DNA of 64,000 nucleotides, taken from Longibacter salinarum. Lineage in GTDB: Bacteria; Bacteroidota; Rhodothermia; Rhodothermales; Salinibacteraceae. The notes under the pieces are model-generated. The model had not been told where the DNA came from. It saw only the letters and a program-made list of their open reading frames with translations, and ran no database searches. This document shows, one piece after another, positions 53,917-63,265 of the stretch (position 1 is the stretch's first letter; every line of letters begins with the position of its first letter). The DNA lies in contig NZ_PDEQ01000005.1 in NCBI RefSeq assembly GCF_002554795.1, positions 347,350-411,349 on the forward strand. The letters run 5' to 3'. A program made the translations under genes and the position numbers.

Positions 53917-56502
53917 ATGCCTCGTTGCTTCTACACGTCCCCGTCTCTTGCTCAACCGGTTGACGGCGCCGCATCGGATTCACACCTCCTGATATTCGGT
54001 CGATGGGTCGCACTCCTCATTTCGATCGTGCTACTGACCGGATGGATCGCTGCCCCGGTGGCGGCTCAGAATGCCGAGGTGCAGCTCATTCACAACGCGC
54101 CCGACCCAGCAGCCTCTACCGTCGACATCTACTTCGAGAACAGTAGTGGCGACGTAGAGAAATTCGACAACGTCGATTTCCGAACGGCCACCGCGTTCCT
54201 CACCATTCCTGCAGATACGTACGATATCGTCGTGGCGGATGAGACCAGTACCGGCATTTCGGACCAGGTGCTCCACACGAAGACCGGCGTCACGTTCAAC
54301 GACGGAATTGCCTACCACGTCGTCGCGATCGGCGTCCTCGACTCCAACCAGTTCGAGGCCAACCCGACGGGTCGGTCGACCGCATTCGACGTGCTGATCA
54401 ATGAAGATGTGCTCACCAGCAATTCCGACGCCCTCGTTCGAATGCGCGTGGCCGCCGGGGCGCCCGACCTCCCGGCAGTCAATCTCGAGGCACCGGGCGG
54501 CACCCTCGTCGGCAACATTCCGTTTCCGGACGACACGAACGGGTACATTAGCCTGCCCGAGGACGAGTATCCCCTCTCGCTGGTCGACCCAAATGATGCC
54601 TCCACGGTCTACGCGGAATTTCGTCTCGACCTGACCGGACGAGCCTCCACGCCTGCGTACCTGCTTTTCACCGGCTTCGACACGCCCGGCAACGAGGCTC
54701 CGGGAGCGCCCGAACTCCGCGCCATCGCCGTCTTTCCCGATGGCACGACGGAAGTGTTGCTGCCCAGCGCAGACCTGCAAGTCGTCCACAACGCAGCCGG
54801 CATTGGTGCTGTCGACGTTTACCTGGACGACGGCATCAATCCGCCGAGCAAGATCGACGACCTCCCGTTTCGCGGTGCCCTGAATGTGTCGGCCCCGGCC
54901 GGTGAGAGCATCACGGTCAGCCTCAATGCGGAAAGCAGCAGCGGCATCAGCGATCAGCAGGTCGCGAGCACAACGACAACACTCGACCCGGACTCCTTCA
55001 ATCAGGCGTTCGCCGTGGGCGAAAGTGCAGGAAGCGCGGACGTGCTCATTCAGGCAAATCGCAACCAGACGTCGGCCGGCGGGGCCGGAACCGTCGGCCT
55101 TCTCGTCGGGCATCAGTCCCCCGACGCCGGCCCCGTTGACGCTCTGACGCGCGGCGTCCAGGCCGTGGATGACATCGCGTATACGGACTTCCAGCCCGCC
55201 TCGGGGTACGTGACCGTTCCAACCGGCGACTACATCATTCGCATCACCGATGACGCCAACACCGCCTTTGTCGGCTCCGTCCTCGCGCCGCTCACAAGTC
55301 TGGGCGTCGACGGCCAGACCGTGACCGTGCTTGCATCCGGCTTCGTGAACCCCGGAACCGGAGAACCATCGCTCGCTCTGCTTGCCGTACCGTCTGAGGC
55401 GGCAGACGCGGACCCGCTCAACAACACCATCGTCCTGCAGCCGGACGCCAGCCTGCAGACGCTCGTCGTGAACGAGTTTTTCGCCGATCCGTCGGACACG
55501 CAGGACCCAAACGGCGACGGCACCGCCGGTGGGGATGCCGACGAGGAGTTCATTGAGCTGGTGAACGTATCGGGCGCGGAGCTCGACATTTCCGGGTACG
55601 AGATCGTCGATGCTGCAAACAACACGTACACCGTCCCGGCCGGCACGACGCTCGACCCCGGCGGATCGGCCACCATCTTTCAGGGTGGCACACCGACAAA
55701 TATCCCGGGCTTTACCGACACGGGTTCACCGGCGCTGAACAACGGCGGGGATGATGTCCGCATCGTCAACGCGCAGGGCACGGTAGTCGACCGCATCACG
55801 TACTCTGCGCTCACGCCGGAGAACGACGACGAGTCCACCACGCGCAACCCGGACTACTTCGGCCCGATGGCGCTTTCCTCGACGGATCTCGGGCAGTCGC
55901 CGCCGTACACGCCGGGCCGGCTCAATGACGGCAGCGGCGTTCTTCCCGTCGAACTCGCCCAGTTCAATGCCTTCGGGCAGGGCGACACCGTCCAGCTGGT
56001 GTGGACGACGCTCTCGGAGCAGAAAAACAGTGGCTTCGAGATTCAGCAGCGGATCGACGGGGCGTTCCAGACCGTCGGCTTCCGCCAGGGACAGGGTACA
56101 ACCACCGAACGCACTGAGTACCGCTTCCAGATTGGCGATCTCTCGCCCGGGACGCATGCCTTCCGCCTCCGCCAGGTCGACCTCGACGGCGCCGCGACGC
56201 TGTCTCGAGTCGTGAACATCACGGTCGCGCTGGATGAACGCTACGCGTGGAGCTCCGTGTCGCCGCATCCCGTGGCGGAAACAGCACACTCGACGCTACA
56301 GGTGCGCACCGCCCAGCCGGTAAAGGTGACCCTGTACGACTTGCTCGGCCGCAAGGTACAAACGCTGTACGACGATACGATGACGCCCGGACGCGGGCAC
56401 GACCTCGCGATCGACGCGCAATCCCTTCCGAGCGGGACGTACTTCCTGCGCGCCACCGGCGAGACGTTTTCCGCAACGCGCCGAGTTACCGTCGTCCGAT
56501 AG
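53917..56502 (+). CDS. secreted DUF4397 / lamin-tail protein with sorting domain
   Basis: 861 residues. The signal region (LLISIVLLTGWIAAPVAA) precedes two DUF4397 units beginning VQLIHNAPDPAASTVDIYF and LQVVHNAAGIGAVDVYL, a further DUF4397-like repeat with a TDFQPASGYVTVPTGDYIIR motif, a lamin-tail domain (VVNEFFADPSDTQDPNGDGT) and a C-terminal sorting domain (YDLLGRKVQTLYD, LPSGTYFLRATG) nearly identical to that of the 1001-residue nuclease. Probably an extracellular or surface-attached structural protein. The preceding 290 bp hold no gene I can see. Confidence 0.85.
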   Translation: MPRCFYTSPSLAQPVDGAASDSHLLIFGRWVALLISIVLLTGWIAAPVAAQNAEVQLIHNAPDPAASTVDIYFENSSGDVEKFDNVDFRTATAFLTIPADTYDIVVADETSTGISDQVLHTKTGVTFNDGIAYHVVAIGVLDSNQFEANPTGRSTAFDVLINEDVLTSNSDALVRMRVAAGAPDLPAVNLEAPGGTLVGNIPFPDDTNGYISLPEDEYPLSLVDPNDASTVYAEFRLDLTGRASTPAYLLFTGFDTPGNEAPGAPELRAIAVFPDGTTEVLLPSADLQVVHNAAGIGAVDVYLDDGINPPSKIDDLPFRGALNVSAPAGESITVSLNAESSSGISDQQVASTTTTLDPDSFNQAFAVGESAGSADVLIQANRNQTSAGGAGTVGLLVGHQSPDAGPVDALTRGVQAVDDIAYTDFQPASGYVTVPTGDYIIRITDDANTAFVGSVLAPLTSLGVDGQTVTVLASGFVNPGTGEPSLALLAVPSEAADADPLNNTIVLQPDASLQTLVVNEFFADPSDTQDPNGDGTAGGDADEEFIELVNVSGAELDISGYEIVDAANNTYTVPAGTTLDPGGSATIFQGGTPTNIPGFTDTGSPALNNGGDDVRIVNAQGTVVDRITYSALTPENDDESTTRNPDYFGPMALSSTDLGQSPPYTPGRLNDGSGVLPVELAQFNAFGQGDTVQLVWTTLSEQKNSGFEIQQRIDGAFQTVGFRQGQGTTTERTEYRFQIGDLSPGTHAFRLRQVDLDGAATLSRVVNITVALDERYAWSSVSPHPVAETAHSTLQVRTAQPVKVTLYDLLGRKVQTLYDDTMTPGRGHDLAIDAQSLPSGTYFLRATGETFSATRRVTVVR

Positions 56503-56533
56503 CGCGAGACAAAGACAAGGGGCGTTGGATGAT

Positions 56534-56565
56534 GCGGGCCGCTTCCATTCCGGGAGGCGGCCCGC
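56534..56565 (+). terminator. terminator of the DUF4397 gene
   Basis: GCGGGCCGC (56534-56542) pairs with GCGGCCCGC (56557-56565), followed by CCTTCTT. Confidence 0.75.
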
Positions 56566-56572
56566 CCTTCTT

Positions 56573-56614
56573 ACGTTTAGGGTTCAACGTTCAGGGTTCA
56601 ACGTTCAGGGTTCG
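56573..56614. repeat. six heptamers NNGTTCA
   Basis: acgttta, gggttca, acgttca, gggttca, acgttca and gggttcg in exact phase, right after the terminator. The same class of unit as at 31611 and 32154. Confidence 0.8.
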
Positions 56615-56733
56615 GGCGCTGTACCGATATGGCTATTTGGTGGAGACAGCCGTCGGAAGACAGTAGCCTTTCAGACTGGTAACCATCTGCCAAACAGAGT
56701 CAAAACCGGCTGGGGAGGGGCCCCACCTACTCA

Positions 56734-56757
56734 GCGGCGCACGGCTGTGCGTCGCTG
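56734..56757 (+). terminator. stem-loop resembling the terminator at 32233
   Basis: AGCGGCGCAC and GTGCGTCGCT around GGCT, followed by GTTTCCGGTTT. The core GCAC-GGC-(T or C)-GTGCGTCGCT and the following TTTCCGGTTT are shared with 32233-32280. Confidence 0.6.
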
Positions 56758-56974
56758 TTTCCGGTTTGGTCGTATTCTCGCGACAGAGGAAACCTTTCGG
56801 GGCCCCTCACAGAGTCCGTGGCGTTACGAGATGAATTGGCAAAACGGCTTTGGGCCAAGGCAGATCGGTAAACCATCTCGGCCATCCGGGTGCCGGTGAT
56901 TGATCTTCACCGTCGGAAACTTCCGGATGCGGACTGGTACAAACACACGTTGCTTTCCCCTGCACGCTCTCGCC

Positions 56975-57346
56975 ATGAGCATCGACTCCACAACGTACCG
57001 GCTTCGCGCGGCCCTTCTGGCCGTTTGTATGCTGGCGGGCCTGATCGCCGCAGATGCCGCGGTCCTGGGCTCCACGAGTGTTGACGGAGCAACGTCGTCC
57101 GACCTCATGCATGTCGAGACGGATCGGACCGCACCGTTGCACGGCGCCGATCACGGCGTGTTATTTCACCGTGTGGAAGCAACCGAGCTGCTCGACGGCT
57201 CGATCGAAGAACTCACGGACGACGGTCCCGAATCGACCGATGCATCCGCCTCGTCGTGGATGCCCACATCTCTCGTCCAAGCTTACGGGCATTTCCGCTT
57301 TCGGTACGTCCCGTCGCGGGCGCTCCTCTGCGTCTATCTCTGCTGA
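56975..57346 (+). CDS. small secreted hypothetical protein
   Basis: 123 residues from ATG 56975 with a probable signal peptide (RLRAALLAVCMLAGLIAADA). The rest is acidic and ends in an aromatic, basic tail (YGHFRFRYVPSRALL). No family recognised. First of a group of small genes on the plus strand. Confidence 0.55.
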   Translation: MSIDSTTYRLRAALLAVCMLAGLIAADAAVLGSTSVDGATSSDLMHVETDRTAPLHGADHGVLFHRVEATELLDGSIEELTDDGPESTDASASSWMPTSLVQAYGHFRFRYVPSRALLCVYLC

Positions 57347-57689
57347 TCCTCGCATGGAGACCACCGCGTCGCTTCTGTTCGACGCATGGTCCGCGATGAT
57401 GTGCGGCTAAGCATCTCGCTCGCCGTCCCAATTGCGACCCGGTCTCCCGTCTTTTGAGGTTCGCCCTCTGCATGGGCAGACGGAATCGCCGTTCTGCCAC
57501 GAGGCCGAACCCGTCCCTTTCCCTGCCCGACCGCGAACGAACACGTCGTCGTAACCGGTAGGAGTACACTTCCCGTGTGCACCTCCCCGTGATGTCGTTC
57601 CCTGCGGACCCCGCCCGTTCTCGTGCGGAATCCGTGTGTCGTGTTCATGCTCGCGGTCCCAACCGTCTGTTGACTCTGCGAGGTTCACC
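57347..57689. other. gap without a supportable gene
   Basis: High-GC stretch in which I find no gene, repeat or terminator that I can support. Confidence 0.5.
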
Positions 57690-57902
57690 ATGAGTATATC
57701 CACGTCTACCCAAACCCGTCCACCCGAACACGCCCGTAGCACAACGCCGGACGAACGTTCGGACGGCACCGCCACCACCGACCCCTACGAGGCCGCTCTA
57801 CACGACCCAGTCACCTACTGGGCGTTTAATTTCTTTGCTGCATCCATCGCTGCGTCCATCCTCATGGCGCTGTGGTACGCGCTCGGATTCGCGGTGGCGT
57901 AG
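57690..57902 (+). CDS. small single-helix membrane protein
   Basis: 70 residues: a Thr/Arg/Glu-rich N-terminus and one membrane helix (FNFFAASIAASILMALWYAL). No family recognised. Followed immediately by a strong terminator at 57920. Confidence 0.6.
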   Translation: MSISTSTQTRPPEHARSTTPDERSDGTATTDPYEAALHDPVTYWAFNFFAASIAASILMALWYALGFAVA

Positions 57903-57919
57903 TTCTGCTTCCCCTCCCC

Positions 57920-57977
57920 GACTCCGAAGACGCGGCAGCATAGATCACCGCATCTTCGGAGTCGAGTTTTATTTTTT
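57920..57977 (+). terminator. Rho-independent terminator
   Basis: GACTCCGAAG (57920-57929) pairs with CTTCGGAGTC (57954-57963), extended inside by CGCGG/CCGC, then a T-rich tract at 57966-57977. Confidence 0.85.
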
Positions 57978-57982
57978 CCTAC

Positions 57983-58159
57983 ATGCCTTCTGCTATCATG
58001 CTATCCGCTGTAAAACGACGTAAAGGAATGGTCTTAACCGTTCTTGGACTGCTCGATCTCGGCTTCTTTATTCAGGGAGCCATCGCCCACAGCGATGCCT
58101 GGCAAATGGCCGGCGTCATCGGACTCCTTCTCTTCCTCGCACTCGTAGACCTCTTATGA
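57983..58159 (+). CDS. 58-residue membrane peptide
   Basis: From ATG 57983 (alternative ATG 57998) the frame encodes a short basic start (VKRRKG) and two hydrophobic helices (TVLGLLDLGFFIQGAIA and VIGLLLFLALVDLL), a compact hairpin membrane protein. The codon pattern and clean two-helix design favour a real gene. Unknown function. Confidence 0.55.
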   Translation: MPSAIMLSAVKRRKGMVLTVLGLLDLGFFIQGAIAHSDAWQMAGVIGLLLFLALVDLL

Positions 58160-58205
58160 CGGATGGCCTCCCTCTCGATTTCCCCGTGGCTTTCCCGCAT
58201 GAGCA

Positions 58206-58724
58206 ATGAATGACCACACGCAGACCACGAATACGAACTACGCATCCATGCTGAAGGAGGTACGCGAGCGCCAGAATCACGGCGATTTAACCGGCGCGCT
58301 GAACGAACTGCGAAAAGCCCTGGACCGGGCACATGAGAGTCACGTCGTCACGACGCTCGAACAACACCTCCGTCTGCCGAAGCTCTTGTTCCAAATGGAC
58401 CGTCGCGAGGAAGCCGGCGCGCACAAACAGGCCGCCCTGGCCGACGCGCTCGCCTACGTTGCCGACGCATACGGACGGTTTCTCGACTCGCACCGAAAGG
58501 ACTACCGGCACCGCCTCGAACGGCTCTCTTCCCTCGCGGTACAGTCCCGGGCCGATCAGGTGACGCGGCGGCTCGACGATCCGCCCGACGTATCCGCCGT
58601 TACGAGTGCCCTGGAGTCCGCCGTCGATGCGTTCACCCCGGACAACGGGTCACGCATCATCCAAAAAGCCAACCACGAACTGGCGCCTCTTCTCGACACC
58701 GAGTCGCTTCCGACGGCCGGATGA
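58206..58724 (+). CDS. hypothetical helical protein
   Basis: 172 residues, largely alpha-helical (LKEVRERQNHGDLTGALNEL then LRKALDRAH), which resembles a TPR-like start, with no signal or membrane segment. No family recognised. It is convergent with the DUF2182 gene, 52 bp between stops. Confidence 0.65.
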   Translation: MNDHTQTTNTNYASMLKEVRERQNHGDLTGALNELRKALDRAHESHVVTTLEQHLRLPKLLFQMDRREEAGAHKQAALADALAYVADAYGRFLDSHRKDYRHRLERLSSLAVQSRADQVTRRLDDPPDVSAVTSALESAVDAFTPDNGSRIIQKANHELAPLLDTESLPTAG

Positions 58725-58776
58725 CGGCAACGCGCAGGCGTTTACGAAATGCGCTACAGACCGGATCTTCGCGCCG

Positions 58777-59547
58777 TCAAAGCAGCGCTCGGCCAACGAG
58801 CCACGCCCCCCAGCCGATGAAGCCAACCCCCGCAAGTCGTCCGAACCGGTCGCCGCCGGGAGCGATCTTCTCGATCAGGCACAGAGCGGTGAGCGCAGCC
58901 ATCCAGAGCAGGTTCATCACACCGAGCACGAACATGAGCGCCATCGTTGCCCAGCAGCAGCCGGCGCAATTCAAACCGTGGCGCCATCCCATGACGAGCG
59001 CCCCGCAATGGCCTGGTCGCCACTCGGCCATGATAAAGCCCATCGGCGAGCGGCAGCCGGTCATGCAGGCGTCCTTGAGCGGCGTAAACTGATACAGGCC
59101 AGCCATGACGAGGAGTCCGCCCGCGAAGTATGGATTCGCGCTGGCCCCCATCGGCGTAAGCAGCGCCACTGCGTGGAGGCCGCCCTGCAGAAGAGCGGCC
59201 CCGGCGCTGTAGCCGACCCAGACGAGGACGTAGCCGAGCACGAAGAGCGCCGTGCCCCACATCTCATGCCCGTCCGTTCGTCGACGACTGATTCCGTAGA
59301 ATGTCAGCACCATCGGCGAGGCCGAAGGCAGCATCATGCCCATCATCATGACCGACCACATCCCGAAGGCGACGCCGAACGCCTCCGCGTTCCACGCCTG
59401 CCGGGGCGAGGTCGACGACGCCATGCTCATGTGGCTCGCCATTTCTGCCATGTACGCCCACGCGAGGATAGCAAGAACAAAGAGCCCAGCCAGAATGAGC
59501 AGGCGGTCCCTTTGAAAAACGGAGGTCTGTGTCAACGGTGGAGACAT
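58777..59547 (-). CDS. DUF2182 integral membrane protein
   Basis: 256 residues with about six membrane helices. FGMWSVMMMGMMLPSASPMV is the methionine-rich signature of DUF2182, and CMTGCRSPMGF plus GLNCAGCCWATMALMF add paired cysteines. Family members are predicted metal-binding membrane proteins usually beside DUF1326 genes. Here the DUF1326 gene lies 2.3 kb upstream on the same strand with a hydrolase and a cupin between. Confidence 0.88.
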   Translation of the reverse strand: MSPPLTQTSVFQRDRLLILAGLFVLAILAWAYMAEMASHMSMASSTSPRQAWNAEAFGVAFGMWSVMMMGMMLPSASPMVLTFYGISRRRTDGHEMWGTALFVLGYVLVWVGYSAGAALLQGGLHAVALLTPMGASANPYFAGGLLVMAGLYQFTPLKDACMTGCRSPMGFIMAEWRPGHCGALVMGWRHGLNCAGCCWATMALMFVLGVMNLLWMAALTALCLIEKIAPGGDRFGRLAGVGFIGWGAWLVGRALL

Positions 59548-59889
59548 AGAGATCTGGGTTCGCGGAGGAGAACGGAGGACCGAGGTCTGTGGGAGCGAGC
59601 TTGCTACCGCGTCCTACCCCTCCTCGACTCGTTCCACGCGGATCGGAATACGAAAAGGGCGATGTCGGGCCTTCCATCCTCCACGTCGCATGAAGTTGGG
59701 CGAGCGTGAAGGTGTGCGCGTCTTGTTTTGAATGCTATCGCCGTATGGTCGCCTTTCCACTGAATATTGCGCGGATCGGACCGGGGCATCCCCTCATGGG
59801 TGCTGATTCGAGACGACGGACGCGACCAGAAGAACAGGTGGGCGCAACGCACCGAACTCGATGAGGAAACGGAGATACTTCGCCCTGAA
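59548..59889. other. gap without a supportable gene
   Basis: Leader region of the DUF2182 gene. No convincing gene or repeat seen. Confidence 0.5.
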
Positions 59890-60789
59890 CTAGACAGCGT
59901 GGGCCGCCGGGAGCTGCCCGCCCGTTTGGTGGTGCGTTTCGAGAAATGACCGAACCGCCGCGTTGAATGCAGGTGCATTCGCTTCATGCATCGTATGCGG
60001 TGCCTCGAGAATTTCGGTTCGCTCGCAGCGTGGCAACAGTTCTTCAAGCCGGTCGGTCAGACGGTGAAACAACCCGATGCTGTCTTCCCCGGTGACCAAC
60101 AACGTAGGCGCCTGTATCTGCTGTACCTTCTCCGCATCCAGTGGCGAGAATCCCGGTCCGAGCAGTTCCGCCTGAAGACTCTCGACATTGTCCTCCACCT
60201 GCTCCCGACGAAAATCTGGTAGACGATCGTAGGCTCTAGGCCCTAACACGGCGTCGACGAACGTCCGAAGACCGGCCTTCTGATCCCCCTGCTCAAACGC
60301 CCTTTTCGCTGGATCAATGCCCTGAATTCCGAGACGCAAGATACCAACGGCGGTTCTGGGACGGGTAAGCAACACCTTCAGCAGTTCCAGTGCCGTCGGG
60401 TCGTTGCTCACGAACAGAGTGAGGACGGGCGGCTCGGCGAGCACGAGGCTTCGCACGAGAGAGGGGTCGCGGATGGCAAGCAGCAGGCAGAGGAATGCAC
60501 CGTAGGAATTGCCCACGAGGTGTGCCGGTGCGAGGTCGAGTGAACGAATGAGCGCACGAAGATCGTCGACGTGTTCGTCCATGATGTATACCGCGTCCTC
60601 CGGAATCGGCTCGTTCGGCCAGTGATAGCGTCGGCTGTACGAGATGACCCGAAACTGCTCTGCGAATGCGTCCTTCTGGGCACTCCACGTTCGGTGGTCG
60701 CTTGCGGAGCCGTGGACAAGGACGACGGGCTCGCCGTCACCCGACACCTCGTACGCGAGCGTGGTACCATTGACGCGAGCGGTTGGCAT
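59890..60789 (-). CDS. alpha/beta hydrolase
   Basis: 299 residues: oxyanion loop VVLVHGSASDHRTW, nucleophile elbow LVGNSYGAF with the catalytic Ser, an acid in TGEDSIGLFH and the catalytic His in APHTMHEANAPAF. No signal peptide. The substrate is unknown; esterase, haloperoxidase-like or lactonase activities are all possible. Confidence 0.9.
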   Translation of the reverse strand: MPTARVNGTTLAYEVSGDGEPVVLVHGSASDHRTWSAQKDAFAEQFRVISYSRRYHWPNEPIPEDAVYIMDEHVDDLRALIRSLDLAPAHLVGNSYGAFLCLLLAIRDPSLVRSLVLAEPPVLTLFVSNDPTALELLKVLLTRPRTAVGILRLGIQGIDPAKRAFEQGDQKAGLRTFVDAVLGPRAYDRLPDFRREQVEDNVESLQAELLGPGFSPLDAEKVQQIQAPTLLVTGEDSIGLFHRLTDRLEELLPRCERTEILEAPHTMHEANAPAFNAAVRSFLETHHQTGGQLPAAHAV

Positions 60790-60953
60790 GAGTACAATCT
60801 CCAGTGCTGATTCTGTTGAACGGTCTGCGCAGAGGATCGGAGAGAGCGCTGTCTATGGCGCTGCGATGCCCATCCCTCCGTTCAGGGCATGGATGAAGCC
60901 GGCAAGACGATTCCCTGCGTGGTTGGGTGTAGAATGACGCTCGTCCAGCAGCG

Positions 60954-61415
60954 CTACTGATCAGCTGCAATCGGGTCGGTCGGCATCGCGTCGATCGGCT
61001 CTTCGAACGCGATGAAGAGAACGCACGCCTCACCGTCAGCGCAGGACGCTTCGTGAGGTAGTTCGGCCGGACCGAACGCGTACGTACCCGGCTTGAGAAC
61101 GACCGGGTCGTGGCCTTCATAGGTGACCTCCATTTCGCCGGATACGAGCACCATCCGTTCGACGGATGTGTGCCGATGGGCCGGGACCGTCGTGCCAGGT
61201 GCCATCTTGAAGAAAATATCCGCGTTTGGCTGATCGGGAGGTCCGTTGAGTACGGCAATCTCACAGCTCTCGGGCATGAAATCAGGACACGGCCCCCACT
61301 CGAGGTCCGGGTCGTCCATCGTCCAGGATCGAGGCGCGTCCTGTGCGTCCACGTCCGTGGTAAAGGTCAGTAGAAAGAGTGCTAGGATCGCAGAACGAAG
61401 CACGGTGTGTTTCAT
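60954..61415 (-). CDS. exported cupin-domain protein
   Basis: 153 residues with a signal peptide (SAILALFLLTFTTDVDA). The cupin motif 1 reads GTTVPAHRHTSVERMVLVSG and motif 2 PGTYAFGPAELPHEAS, both with metal-ligand histidines. Cysteines in GPCPDFMPESC and ASCADGEAC may form disulfides. Function unknown; perhaps a metal-binding periplasmic protein. Confidence 0.88.
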   Translation of the reverse strand: MKHTVLRSAILALFLLTFTTDVDAQDAPRSWTMDDPDLEWGPCPDFMPESCEIAVLNGPPDQPNADIFFKMAPGTTVPAHRHTSVERMVLVSGEMEVTYEGHDPVVLKPGTYAFGPAELPHEASCADGEACVLFIAFEEPIDAMPTDPIAADQ

Positions 61416-61645
61416 GGTTTGATCTCGGTTAAAGAATAGATGACAATGCGAAAGGACCGATGCGGCGGTCCGGAGACGCGGTCGAACCGGTCTTCCGGTC
61501 TTGATTGACTCAAAACTTGTTTGGCGAACAGTCCCCGGCTACACAACGGTACGGGCCTCGCTCACGGAGTCGACTGCATCCGTGCCAAACGTTAACCTCC
61601 GACACTACCTGAGACTCAACATTCTGCCCTAGCTACCGGACGGTT

Positions 61646-61766
61646 TGATTTCAAACCGGAATGCCTTCATAGGTCATCGAGAAAAGGACCTCGTACGTAT
61701 CATGCGTCTCGGAAATCCTGCGCCGAGGAATGCTGAAATAACAGAGGGTCTAATGAACGTGTCCGG
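61646..61766 (+). repeat. dispersed intergenic repeat, copy C
   Basis: Contains GGTTTGATTTCAAACCGGAA, ATCGAGAAAA, GCGTCTCGGA, GAGGAATGCTG and ATGAACGTG, in the same order as copy B. The remainder of the 61416-61817 gap has nothing I recognise. Confidence 0.6.
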
Positions 61767-61817
61767 TACGTAGCATTCTGCCCTTACTCTTTCGCGACCC
61801 GTCCGCCTGACAGGTTA

Positions 61818-62432
61818 TCACGGTCCGGCGTACGAGAAGGGGGAAAGGAGTGCGTTGCGGTCGGACACGTCGAACTCGATCCCATGCGCCTCGAAGTGCG
61901 CGCGACTCGCTTTTGCGACCGTCGCCGGATGCCCGGGCGCCACGGCGAGCGGGTGGTCCTGGACGGTCGGGGCTTCTCCATTTTGCCCCTCGATCGGCGC
62001 CACGTCGGCACACCCGATCTGGCCGACCTCTCCGATGCGGAGTCGCCCGTGTTTTCCGTCGGTCTCGAACGCCAGCGGGACGACCTCCACACCGCGTACG
62101 TCGCTGATGAGCTCGGCCAGGTGAGCCGGGTGCCCGCCCGCCTCGCCGCCGAAGATCGTACCGAGCGCGTCCTGCTGCCCAGCGTCGGCCCGGCGGTCCA
62201 GGTAGAGAGCGGCTTTCCAGTCGCCGTCGGCCATGTTGCCCGGCGTGTGGAGGGCCATGACGACGTTTAAATCGTCAAACTTGACCCCGTTGTATGCGCC
62301 CTCCTCGATATGCCAGGCCACGACGGCTGTGCACGTTCCTTCCGTCGGGTCACTGAGCATAATGCACGGACAGGCGACCTCACACGTGCAGGCTTCCATG
62401 TACTGGCCTTCGAGTTTCCATTGATCGGTCAT
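61818..62432 (-). CDS. DUF1326 protein
   Basis: 204 residues. The Cys-rich N-terminus GQYMEACTCEVACPCIM is the family signature, a likely metal-binding loop (C-x-C-x3-C-x-C), followed by CTAVVAWHIEEGAYNGVKFD. Usual partner of DUF2182, which is 2.3 kb downstream on the same strand. Function unknown, possibly metal handling. Confidence 0.9.
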   Translation of the reverse strand: MTDQWKLEGQYMEACTCEVACPCIMLSDPTEGTCTAVVAWHIEEGAYNGVKFDDLNVVMALHTPGNMADGDWKAALYLDRRADAGQQDALGTIFGGEAGGHPAHLAELISDVRGVEVVPLAFETDGKHGRLRIGEVGQIGCADVAPIEGQNGEAPTVQDHPLAVAPGHPATVAKASRAHFEAHGIEFDVSDRNALLSPFSYAGP

Positions 62433-63265
62433 GGGATACGGTGTCTGTGCAAGTTCAGAATGCGTGATGGATCGCGGTCAGCACGGCTGTAGACACATTC
62501 CGCGAAAAAATCAACGCCTGCTCACTCGAGCTCATGAAGCGTCTCGTGCGTCTTGCCGCGTGGCCCCTCACCTCTACATTGCGCGAACTTCGGCCGCATC
62601 ACGACACACAATCTGTAACCACGTGAAGCGCCGCCCTCGTGACCTTCGGCATCCAGAGACCTCACCTCCGATCCATCGGCTGTATGGGCTGTGGGGCAGC
62701 ATCTTGTGGATCACGCGCGACGGCGCGGACGAGGAGGCGCGGCCGAGACAGGCAGCGCACGACAATCAACGACTCGTTACGCAGGATGACCGTGCGATCC
62801 TCCGTTCGAGGTGTCCGACGTGGAGAAAGATTTGGCGACTACAGACAATGCATTCAGTCCGGCCAGCGGCGCCCCCATCATCCATCGAACCAACCGCGCC
62901 CGATGCCCACGTCCGAAGCCAAGACGCGACCGACGATCACGGGATACCGCATGGCGCACATCGCCGAGAGGGGATAGACCTCGCCTCTACCCTACCCGCT
63001 GCCAGTGTGAACGTCGATGGATCGATACCGATCGACGGCGGGGACACAGATATCACACTGGACTTTGTCCGGATAGCATGCGTAATTCCGTAACCGTTCC
63101 GGATAGGATTCATTGCGGGAATATCGAATTAGCCCCGCTGAGACCCAATTTAATCCGGATAGCTTTTACTATCCCGAAGCCTTCCGGATAATGATAAGTT
63201 ATGTTGAACCTCACTAGACCTGAAAGCGCAATAACGCCCACGATGCCGCACGTCGCATCTAAGAC
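62433..63265. other. 833-bp stretch without a supportable gene
   Basis: Open frames here are not protein-like. GC falls from about 63060 on, where four TCCGGATA octamers occur. Confidence 0.5.
63068..63190. repeat. four TCCGGATA octamers upstream of the membrane-protein gene
   Basis: Identical TCCGGATA at 63068, 63098, 63154 and 63183, the first three followed by G. Spacings are 30, 56 and 29 bp. They end 75 bp before the next start codon. Confidence 0.7.

Larger units (their letters stand above)
56503..56974. other. intergenic region with terminators and a heptamer tract
   Basis: No gene. It holds a terminator at 56534-56565, a heptamer tract at 56573-56614 and a repeated stem-loop at 56734-56757, then the leader of the next gene. 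Confidence 0.65.

Noticed and set aside
62431..63093. 220-codon plus-strand frame downstream of DUF1326
   Set aside because: Basic, low-complexity composition with no fold-like pattern; likely spurious.
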